From: Bacteroidales bacterium
GTDB lineage: Bacteria > Bacteroidota > Bacteroidia > Bacteroidales > ML635J-15
Assembly: GCA_028696755.1 (NCBI GenBank)
Contig: JAQVGK010000081.1
Coordinates: 1-10,100 of the forward strand
DNA length: 10,100 bases
Direction: 5' to 3'
Positions 1 to 5,830 of the stretch are shown piece by piece. A model generated the notes under the pieces. The model made no database searches. It saw nothing but the letters and a program-made list of their open reading frames with translations, and was not told the DNA's origin. The stretch's first letter is position 1. Every line of letters starts with the position of its first letter. A program made the position numbers and the translations under genes.

Positions 1-1242
1 AATTAGGTCGTTTTCGGCTGAATTTCTGAGCGCCGAACGGTAAGCAGATGGAACATCGGGGAAAATGTCTCCCTTTAATCCTGCTTTTTCTGCTTTCTCT
101 TTCAAAATATTTTCATCCAAGGCACGCGGAATTGATGCTCTCGTAAAATAGTATTCAGCATCTTTTGGAAACAATGCTAAAACCGAATCAACATTTTTAT
201 CGTTTACAAAACCGAGAATAATTCTTAGTTTCTCATACATCAACTTGCTCAACTGATCTATTGTGTACTCCAAACCTTCTTTGTTGTGACCAGTGTCGCA
301 AATCACAAGTGGATTTTTATGTAAGATTTCCCATCTGCCTCTTAAAGAGGTGTTTTTAACTAAGTTTTTTAAACCTAGACATAAAGACTCATCAGTTATT
401 TTGAATCCTTTAGCTCTAAGTTGCTGAATAGTTTCTAATATTGTAGCAAGGTTCTTTTCCTGATATTTTCCCGAAAGTCCAAACTCAATTTCAAAACTAT
501 TATTATTTGAATCTCTTACAAGAAAAGAACTAAAACCCTCATGAGAATTAGTAATTTGAGTTTGAAACTGTTCTGATGCGAAAACAATTTCAGCATTATT
601 TTCTTTGGCAAATGCTTTAAATACATTTTCGGTTTGAGTATGCTTCTCGCCAATAACAACTGGCACACCCATCTTAATAATTCCTGCTTTTTCGGCAGCG
701 ATTTTTTCCAGAGAATCGCCTAGGAATTGAGTATGGTCGAGCCCAATGTTCGTAATTACCGACAATTCGGGCAATATAATATTTGTGGAGTCGAGGCGCC
801 CGCCCATACCAACTTCTACAACTGCAACATCAACCTTACAATCTCTAAAATAACAAAAAGCTAAGGCAACCGACATCTCGAAAAAAGATGGCTTGATTTC
901 GTCGATAATGCCTTTGTTTCGATTTATAAAATTACAGACATATTCCTTGTCAATCATTTGTCCGTCAACTCTTATTCTTTCGCGATAATCAATCAAGTGA
1001 GGAGATGAGTAAAGACCAGTTTTGTACCCAGCTTCCTGCAAAACAGATGCAACACTGTGCGAAACTGATCCTTTACCGTTTGTGCCTGCTACATGAATAG
1101 CTTTAAATTCTTTGTGCGGATTGCCAGTGTAATCATCCAGCAAAAATGTATTTTTTAAGTCGGCTTTGTATGCTGCCTGACCAATACGTTGGTACATTGG
1201 CAGCGAGTTAAACATAAACTCAATTACCTCTTCGTAGTTCAT
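1..1242 (-). CDS. folC: Bifunctional folylpolyglutamate synthase / dihydrofolate synthase (3' end outside window)
   Basis: FolC is a cytosolic Mur-ligase-family enzyme that joins glutamate to dihydropteroate and adds further glutamates to folates, using ATP. The reading frame is open to the window edge and 414 residues are visible; only about the last 10-20 of a normal-length FolC should be missing. Visible motifs are LPMYQRIG near residue 15, the P-loop GTNGKGS at 53-59, SSPHL at 79-83, VGMGGRLDSTN at 144-154, TNIGLDHTQFLG at 164-175, EKAGI at 184-188 (its Lys185 is the probable carbamylated lysine), RGRWE at 301-305 and DTGHN at 316-320. The motif set is complete, so the enzyme should be active. 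Its ATG overlaps the TGA of the preceding exported-protein gene (ATGA), which suggests translational coupling. Family assignment is secure. Whether it performs both synthase activities is inferred from there being one full-length gene. Confidence 0.96.
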   Translation of the reverse strand, partial: MNYEEVIEFMFNSLPMYQRIGQAAYKADLKNTFLLDDYTGNPHKEFKAIHVAGTNGKGSVSHSVASVLQEAGYKTGLYSSPHLIDYRERIRVDGQMIDKEYVCNFINRNKGIIDEIKPSFFEMSVALAFCYFRDCKVDVAVVEVGMGGRLDSTNIILPELSVITNIGLDHTQFLGDSLEKIAAEKAGIIKMGVPVVIGEKHTQTENVFKAFAKENNAEIVFASEQFQTQITNSHEGFSSFLVRDSNNNSFEIEFGLSGKYQEKNLATILETIQQLRAKGFKITDESLCLGLKNLVKNTSLRGRWEILHKNPLVICDTGHNKEGLEYTIDQLSKLMYEKLRIILGFVNDKNVDSVLALFPKDAEYYFTRASIPRALDENILKEKAEKAGLKGDIFPDVPSAYRSALRNSAENDLI

Positions 1243-2096
1243 TCTTTGTTTGCAAGTTTTTTAAGATCACTTTTAAGTAATAAGTCGGGATTTTTCTCTG
1301 TCATCTTATCCATTTCGTAATAAAAGATGTTTCCCTCCTTAGTATCAATAATGATTTTTACACAATATGATAAGGTGCTGTTCATTTGTGGTCCAATTAG
1401 ATGAAGGATTATTCCACTTTCATCATTATTTTCAATAAGTTTTGCTATTTCCTCGCGAGTAGAATAAACAAAATTGTATGGATAAGCACCAGCAAAAGAA
1501 TTTTTTGTTCTTATTTCTGGTTCAACTTCTTCCTTTAATAAATAAAAAGTTTTTTTCTTAGGACTTCCCGATTTGCTCATGTAGTATTCGGCCAGATTAT
1601 CTTCGGTTAATGTAGGATTCTCGCTTGTGGTTGTTATGTGTTTCTGTACAAATTTAACCATCAAACCCATCTTATAGTCGTAATCCGATTCCAGAGCACC
1701 ATGATAGCAAAGAGGAACTGCACAAAGTGTTGGCATATCGTTTACTGTTTTATAACTTCCGCCAATAGTTAGAATTAGGAAATCAAAAAGTGTTTGCGAT
1801 TTATCTTTTTCGAAATAAACCTGGTTAATCATAAGAAATGATTTTCCAGCATCATTTTTCATTTTATTAAAGTCCGACTCGTAGATGAATTCGTATGGAG
1901 TAATAGTCCAGTGTTTTTCGATCGCGTCCTTCATTGCAGTGTTGTAATCCGACAGACGATCGTTTTTAAGAACGATATAGGTTTTTGACTTTAGAAATTT
2001 ATTGATGTCGGTTTTTGTTCCAACTGGAATTTTAACCTGTCCAGCAGAGATTATTGTAATTAGCAATAATGCGATGATTAAAAATTGTTTCTTCAT
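1239..2096 (-). CDS. Exported protein of unknown function with an internal duplication
   Basis: This 285-residue protein starts with a Sec signal peptide (MKK, a hydrophobic stretch to about residue 17, then SAG before Gln20). There is no lipobox cysteine, so it is probably periplasmic or released. I do not recognise a named domain, but the mature part appears to be two copies of one unit. Residues 38-90 (KTYIVLK, then TPYEFIYES, then FLMI) align by eye with 182-234 (KTFYLLK, then YPYNFVYST, then ILHLI). Each copy is predicted to be mixed alpha/beta, and a second strand-rich segment follows each one (about 103-130 and 241-262). The first copy carries two cysteines, C125 and C130. The gene starts 10 bp after the preceding exported-protein gene and overlaps folC by 4 bp, so the three are probably one transcript. 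Nothing seen ties it to folate metabolism. Confidence 0.8.
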   Translation of the reverse strand: MKKQFLIIALLLITIISAGQVKIPVGTKTDINKFLKSKTYIVLKNDRLSDYNTAMKDAIEKHWTITPYEFIYESDFNKMKNDAGKSFLMINQVYFEKDKSQTLFDFLILTIGGSYKTVNDMPTLCAVPLCYHGALESDYDYKMGLMVKFVQKHITTTSENPTLTEDNLAEYYMSKSGSPKKKTFYLLKEEVEPEIRTKNSFAGAYPYNFVYSTREEIAKLIENNDESGIILHLIGPQMNSTLSYCVKIIIDTKEGNIFYYEMDKMTEKNPDLLLKSDLKKLANKE

Positions 2097-2106
2097 AATG
2101 ACTTTC

Positions 2107-2760
2107 TTATTCGTTTAACATCAATGGTCTTCGCTCATTATACAATCTCACAAAATAAAAGAGTTGTTTGTTTTTCTTTCTTTTACTTAGCTTATTAAAC
2201 TCATCATAAATAAGCGGTTCTCTTTTTAAAATCGTTTCAACGTTTTTCAAATTGTATTCCAAAATTTCGCCTGTTTCCATATCAATTAAAAACTGACGTA
2301 GTTCTTCACTTTCATAAACTCTGTTAGAAGGATTATAATAATATGGATCATAAAACGGATCGTGATATGATGAGTAAAGAACTTTAACCGATGTAATAAA
2401 ATGACAAACCGAACCAACATAAGGGATGAGATTCGTTTTTTCGGACCAAAAAATATAAGGTTTACCATTTTTTGAGAATCCCCAAATTGATGAATACGGA
2501 AGCGTAATACTTATGCCATGCTTGTCGTTGTATGTGATGTAGGAAATTGTGTCGAGTGCATCAAAAAAATCATTGTTTGAATAATCGGGATATGTAAGAG
2601 ACTCAAATGGTAAAGGCGAATTATTTCGAAAATCATTAAAATTTAGATAAATTCCCGATTTAAAACTAAAACTATAATCATAGGCAACTAGGCTGTCACT
2701 TTGGGCGAATGACAGTGTAAAAAGGAAAAACGATAATATGATTATTAAAAATTTCCTCAT
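2107..2760 (-). CDS. Exported protein of unknown function, tyrosine-rich
   Basis: This is a 217-residue protein with a strong signal peptide (MRKFLIII to about residue 19) and a predicted cut at SFA before Gln20. I chose the ATG at 2760. A TTG five codons upstream is in frame but would only add MLNNK ahead of a normal signal peptide. No domain is recognised with confidence. The segment around residues 92-122 (SIWGFSKNGKPYIFW, then IPYVGSVCHF) resembles a pattern I associate with small Bacteroidetes exported hypotheticals, probably strand-rich. Residues 129-149 are strikingly rich in Tyr and Asp (YDPYYYNP). The C-terminal 45 residues are basic and probably helical. It is the first gene of the apparent run leading into folC, 99 bp after the stop of the beta-barrel gene. 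Periplasmic location is inferred from the signal peptide. Confidence 0.75.
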   Translation of the reverse strand: MRKFLIIILSFFLFTLSFAQSDSLVAYDYSFSFKSGIYLNFNDFRNNSPLPFESLTYPDYSNNDFFDALDTISYITYNDKHGISITLPYSSIWGFSKNGKPYIFWSEKTNLIPYVGSVCHFITSVKVLYSSYHDPFYDPYYYNPSNRVYESEELRQFLIDMETGEILEYNLKNVETILKREPLIYDEFNKLSKRKKNKQLFYFVRLYNERRPLMLNE

Positions 2761-2772
2761 TTTATTGTTTAA

Positions 2773-2780
2773 CAATTATA
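2773..2780 (-). promoter_or_regulatory. Possible -7 box for the exported-protein / folC run
   Basis: On the minus strand this reads TATAATTG, one mismatch from the Bacteroidetes -7 consensus TAnnTTTG, 12 nt before the ATG at 2760. No TTTG lies at the usual -33 distance, so this is weak. Read-through from the upstream beta-barrel gene is an alternative. Confidence 0.25.
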
Positions 2781-2859
2781 AAACGAAGTAAACCAAAAAA
2801 AATGATTTATAAAACTAAGATAATAAAATGTTAGTAAGTTTTGAAATGTCGCCTAATAA

Positions 2860-3894
2860 TTAGAATCTAAAATACCACGAAAACATAGGAAATGGGAATG
2901 TTAGCTCATCAGAGCCTCCGATAACTGAAACTCCCGACAGTGATATCTGAAATGCTCTATTTTCAGTTTTTTGATATCTGAATCCAGGCATCAGTAAAAA
3001 CCCAAATGCCGGAGTGATTCTCTTCGTAACATCAACATAATATTCTGGCTCTACCCAATTTTGCGTAACATCATCATAATAGCCTGGTTTAGTCTCCTTA
3101 TATTCTTTATCATATTCCGCGATGTCGAAACTAAACAGCATCGAATCGAAAACTAAACTTGATTTAGCACCAACTTTTATAATCCCTGCAACAGAAAACA
3201 TTAAAGCAGGAGTTGGGGCCGCTACTGAGCCTTCTGGCCACTTATTATAATATCTGCCTTCTTCATATTGTGTAGTTTCACCACTACGTAAATAGGCATA
3301 TCCTCCCGACACGCTTATGTTTGTCATTCTACTTCCATAAGTAAAAGTTCCCCAATGTAATCCGCCAAAGCCACGGAAGTTGAGCAAGTAACCAGATGTT
3401 CCCATTAGTGTTCCAACAGCGAAGTTGACCTGAGGGTTTTTTGTGGGAATCGAATACTTAAGTGCCAATACCATAGGACTAGCAATCCAAGTTGACATTA
3501 AGCCTATGCTTAGATTGTCCAAAACTGCAAAATGAATCTCGGGGCCATATAAATTTATCATCGCATAATTCTCTCCCTTTTTTACAGGATGTGCATTAGT
3601 GGTAAAAGCATAGCGTGTTGTAAACGGACCCTGTGTTCGATATTCACCAAAAACAATCTGATTGTCTTTTTCGACAATAACAATACTTCTAATTTCAGAT
3701 TTTGGAATGTATATTTTCCCTAAGGCTTTAGTTTCTATCAAAACTTCTCTGCCATCATCAGAAATAATTACTCCAATATATTCGGTACCATCATGCTTTG
3801 TAACTACTCGTAAAGTGGTATCCTGGTCTTGTGACATAACAAGAAAAGGAGTTAACATTAAAAAACCAATGAGTATTATTATTACCTTTTTCAT
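2860..3894 (-). CDS. Predicted outer-membrane beta-barrel protein with a small N-terminal beta domain
   Basis: This 344-residue protein has a signal peptide (residues 1-21, VMS then Gln22). Residues about 28-72 form a compact unit (TKHDGTEYIGVIISDDGREV, then IETKALGKIYIPKSEI) of the small SH3-like type seen at the front of many Bacteroidetes envelope proteins. From about residue 90 to the end the sequence alternates polar and hydrophobic residues with Gly and aromatic positions (for example GGLHWGTFTYGS and SVSGGYAYL). It finishes in FSWYFRF, with a terminal Phe as expected for BAM-dependent barrel insertion. Around 10-12 strands would fit the length. The barrel contains two charged, Tyr-rich stretches (208-222 and 260-290) that look like extracellular loops. 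The ligand or role is unknown; there is no TonB box or plug. It has its own promoter-like box and is transcribed away from the DUF6265-like gene. Confidence 0.75.
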   Translation of the reverse strand: MKKVIIILIGFLMLTPFLVMSQDQDTTLRVVTKHDGTEYIGVIISDDGREVLIETKALGKIYIPKSEIRSIVIVEKDNQIVFGEYRTQGPFTTRYAFTTNAHPVKKGENYAMINLYGPEIHFAVLDNLSIGLMSTWIASPMVLALKYSIPTKNPQVNFAVGTLMGTSGYLLNFRGFGGLHWGTFTYGSRMTNISVSGGYAYLRSGETTQYEEGRYYNKWPEGSVAAPTPALMFSVAGIIKVGAKSSLVFDSMLFSFDIAEYDKEYKETKPGYYDDVTQNWVEPEYYVDVTKRITPAFGFLLMPGFRYQKTENRAFQISLSGVSVIGGSDELTFPFPMFSWYFRF

Positions 3895-3907
3895 ATTACA
3901 TTTTTTG

Positions 3908-3915
3908 CAAATATA
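3908..3915 (-). promoter_or_regulatory. Promoter -7 box for the beta-barrel gene
   Basis: The minus strand reads TATATTTG, an exact match to the Bacteroidetes -7 consensus TAnnTTTG, ending 13 nt before the ATG at 3894. The nearest TTTG upstream (3941-3944) is 25 nt away, longer than the usual 19-21, so the -33 element is weak. The implied leader is only about 10 nt. Confidence 0.6.
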
Positions 3916-3985
3916 AACAAAATTTGGACGAATTTGGTTGCAAAATTGTGAAGTTTTATACCTTCTCTATTACAAATTGACTAAG

Positions 3986-4006
3986 TCGAAGGCTAAAGCC
4001 GTTCGA
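3986..4006. repeat. Palindrome in the divergent intergenic region
   Basis: TCGAA-GGCT (3986-3994), an AA loop, then AGCC (3997-4000), a bulged G and TTCGA (4002-4006) form a 9-bp stem. It sits between two divergent genes, so it cannot be a normal terminator for either. GGCTAAAGCC palindromes of this kind resemble REP-like intergenic repeats of Bacteroidetes. Copy number in the genome cannot be seen here. Confidence 0.5.
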
Positions 4007-4122
4007 GTTTAATTTCATCAGGTGTCAGCAAAAAACATAATATGAATTTGAGTGCATGACAATTGATTTAGGTGTGTTTGCCCTGCCAAAACTCTCCATA
4101 TTTACAAAATTTAGGTCTGGTT

Positions 4123-4155
4123 TTTGAAAACATCAAAATAAAATTTGTACTTTTG
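4123..4155 (+). promoter_or_regulatory. Complete Bacteroidetes-type promoter for the DUF6265-like gene
   Basis: A TTTG at 4123-4126 is followed after 21 nt by TACTTTTG at 4148-4155. This is an exact -33/-7 pair for the primary Bacteroidetes sigma factor. The ATG at 4160 begins only 4 nt after the -7 box, so transcription should start at or within a few bases of the start codon. Confidence 0.7.
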
Positions 4156-4159
4156 ATTT

Positions 4160-4621
4160 ATGAAAAAGTTTTCATCTATAATCATCGTAATTTTTGCAGT
4201 TGTTCAACTAAATGCACAGTCTGTAAGCGATTTCCCATCATGGCTTTTAGGTTGTTGGGAGATTAAGTCGGAGACAGGCAGTTCGTTCGAGGAGTGGAAA
4301 CAGGATAGTAATGGCTCTCTTTCTGGCAGAACATACCGATTATTTATGGAAGACACAATCGTTTTTGATACAATGAGAATCAGGTTTTGGGACGATCAGA
4401 TTGTTTATCAAATGTCGGCAAATGTAAAAAATACCCGTGTTTATGCGCGATATCCATTGCAGCGACCCGATCCAGTTCTCTGGAAATTCGAAAATCCATT
4501 AACCGACTACCCACGAAATATAAACTACATGAGAATGGGTAACGATACAGTTTATGTTTGGACCGAAGCCTCTGATGCAAACAATGCATGCATGGATTAC
4601 CTAATGATAAAATTAAGGTAA
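4160..4621 (+). CDS. Exported DUF6265-like (lipocalin-like) protein
   Basis: A 153-residue protein with a signal peptide (MKKF to LNA, cut before Gln20). The mature part has the pattern I associate with the DUF6265 family: WLLGCWE at 28-34, EEWK at 44-47, LSGRTY at 54-59, then alternating strands ending in a FENPLTDYPRNINY segment (110-123). This predicts a small calycin-like beta barrel that may hold a hydrophobic ligand; the function of the family is unknown. It has a near-perfect promoter and a leader of close to zero length. Its TAA stop overlaps the ATG of the nuclease-like gene (TAATG), so the two are probably translated together despite different cell locations. C32 and C144 are the only mature cysteines. 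Confidence 0.8.
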   Translation: MKKFSSIIIVIFAVVQLNAQSVSDFPSWLLGCWEIKSETGSSFEEWKQDSNGSLSGRTYRLFMEDTIVFDTMRIRFWDDQIVYQMSANVKNTRVYARYPLQRPDPVLWKFENPLTDYPRNINYMRMGNDTVYVWTEASDANNACMDYLMIKLR

Positions 4622-5100
4622 TGGGCGAAAAATTTCCTATTCTTTGTTATAAAACCTATCAATTCCGATTTAAAGACGAAAGCGGGAAAATCAGCATTTT
4701 TGATGAACTAAGGAGAAAGTGGCTGGTTTGCACGCCCGAAGAATGGGTGCGCCAAAATCTCGTACGTTTCATAATCGAGGAATTTGGATTTCCTGCGAAT
4801 CTTATTGCTTTGGAAAAATCACTAATTCTTGCAGGTCGCAATTATCGTTTTGATGCTTTAGTTTATGATAGAGATTTTGCTCCCTTAATGATTATAGAAT
4901 GTAAAGCACCTCATATAAAACTTGAGCAGAAAGTATTTGATCAAATTTGGCATTATAATTACGAAATTAATGCTCCTTACTATCTGATTACCAATGGATT
5001 AACATTTGTTATGGGTGAGTGTCGCAAAAATCAGAGTCCTGGATTTTTTAAAGAAGTTAAATCTTTTGAACAGCTTATCGAGCTGAATTCTCAATCTTGA
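4621..5100 (+). CDS. Stand-alone type I restriction HsdR N-terminal-type PD-(D/E)xK protein
   Basis: This cytosolic protein is 159 residues from the ATG at 4621. I prefer that start to the ATG at 4588, because the 11 extra residues would lie inside the upstream gene. It matches the HSDR_N_2 type of domain: RRKWLVCTPEEWVRQNLV (31-48), an acidic helix, GRNYRFDALVYDR (72-84), MIIECKAP (90-97), FDQIWHYN (106-113) and YYLITNGL (120-127). The nuclease residues D78, E93 and K95 are present (D-x14-ExK), with E65 as a possible fourth ligand. No helicase or methylase domain follows, and no hsdM or hsdS is nearby, so it is not a complete restriction enzyme. Single-domain proteins of this kind are common in Bacteroidetes and of unknown role. 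The last 26 bp overlap the 3' end of the lipoprotein gene on the other strand. Confidence 0.85.
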   Translation: MGEKFPILCYKTYQFRFKDESGKISIFDELRRKWLVCTPEEWVRQNLVRFIIEEFGFPANLIALEKSLILAGRNYRFDALVYDRDFAPLMIIECKAPHIKLEQKVFDQIWHYNYEINAPYYLITNGLTFVMGECRKNQSPGFFKEVKSFEQLIELNSQS

Positions 5101-5287
5101 CAATATCTATCTTTACAACACTGTCGTTCTTTTGTTGCTCGGCTTTAATTGCTCTATCTCGAACAACTGGGACTCCATATTCGGGCTGTATGTCTTCATC
5201 ATCGCATGCTGCAAAACCAAGCATAGCCAATAAACCTAACAAAATTCCTGCTTTTGTTGTGAGATAGCGAAATTTCAACTTTTTCAT
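5075..5287 (-). CDS. Short lipoprotein resembling the rSAM/lipoprotein-system lipoprotein
   Basis: A 70-residue predicted lipoprotein: basic MKKLKFRYLTTK, a hydrophobic stretch 14-25, then FAAC with lipidated Cys28. It is followed by DDED, an acidic run right after the Cys like the surface-export signals described for Bacteroidetes lipoproteins. Residues 36-40 are EYGVP. The MKKLKFR start, the hydrophobic stretch ending in GF(A/S)xC and the (E)YG(V/T)P motif resemble lipoproteins paired with a radical SAM enzyme in Bacteroides relatives. As I recall, those often run on into a longer domain; here only about 30 charged residues follow. No radical SAM gene is in the window. It lies 6 bp after the acetyltransferase gene and should share its transcript. 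Lipoprotein status is fairly sure; the family link is from memory and moderate. Confidence 0.65.
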   Translation of the reverse strand: MKKLKFRYLTTKAGILLGLLAMLGFAACDDEDIQPEYGVPVVRDRAIKAEQQKNDSVVKIDIVKIENSAR

Positions 5288-5293
5288 AATTTG

Positions 5294-5830
5294 TTATTTT
5301 CTGATTAATTGGTAAAAATTAACATCTTGATAATTATCTTCCGACTTTTTCCATTTCTTTAATTCACCACATTTTGTAAAGCCAGCATTTTCGAACAATT
5401 TTATGCTAACGGAATTATCAGCGTCAATATTGCACCAAATCTGATTTAAGTTAAGCCAATTAAAGCAATATGATTTGATAATATCGAGACTCTGTGATGC
5501 AAAACTCATGTTTCGATATTCGGACAAAATGATGATTCCAACTCCAGCTCTGTCGTGAAGTGGATCAAAATCAAAAATATCGACAATTCCAACAGGTTTA
5601 TTACTTTCCTTCTGAATAATTATTAGTCGCAACTCTTTTGTGGTGAAAATATCATAAACGCTATTTTCGATGTGCATTTTTATTTGCCACTTCGAAAAAG
5701 GAGTTCGTGTATCGCTAACCCACCAAATCGATGAATCATTTTCCAAAGCGCACAAAAAATCAATGTCTTCGGGTTCTAATTTGCGAAGAAATATCTTATC
5801 GTTTTCGAATGCTAGACCTTGTTTTTCCAT
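5294..5830 (-). CDS. GNAT-family N-acetyltransferase (RimJ/RimL/SpeG-like)
   Basis: A 178-residue cytosolic acetyltransferase that should move an acetyl group from acetyl-CoA to an amine. The order fits the RimL/SpeG-like branch: IFLRKLEPEDIDFLCALEND (13-32), KPVGIVDIFDFDPLHDRAGVGI (78-99), the CoA-loop region EYRNMSFASQSL (104-115), then NLNQIWCNIDADNSVSIKLFENAGF (127-151). The usual Arg-x-x-Gly-x-Ala loop reads RNMSFA, with Ser for the conserved Gly, which may alter CoA binding. The ATG lies 19 bp inside the end of the glycosyltransferase gene, which suggests coupling, and a lipoprotein gene follows after 6 bp. The substrate could be a diamine, a ribosomal protein or an amino sugar made for the neighbouring glycosyltransferase. 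The sequence alone does not decide. Confidence 0.88.
   Translation of the reverse strand: MEKQGLAFENDKIFLRKLEPEDIDFLCALENDSSIWWVSDTRTPFSKWQIKMHIENSVYDIFTTKELRLIIIQKESNKPVGIVDIFDFDPLHDRAGVGIIILSEYRNMSFASQSLDIIKSYCFNWLNLNQIWCNIDADNSVSIKLFENAGFTKCGELKKWKKSEDNYQDVNFYQLIRK

Noticed and set aside
2761..2775. TTG start for the tyrosine-rich exported protein
   Set aside because: The ATG at 2760 gives a clean signal peptide; the TTG start adds residues unlikely to be used.
4588..4620. Upstream ATG start for the HsdR_N-type protein
   Set aside because: It lies inside the DUF6265-like gene and would add 11 residues with no family match; the TAATG junction at 4621 fits coupling better.
4621..5100. A type I restriction-modification system
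   Set aside because: Only the N-terminal nuclease-type domain is present; there is no helicase, hsdM or hsdS in the window.
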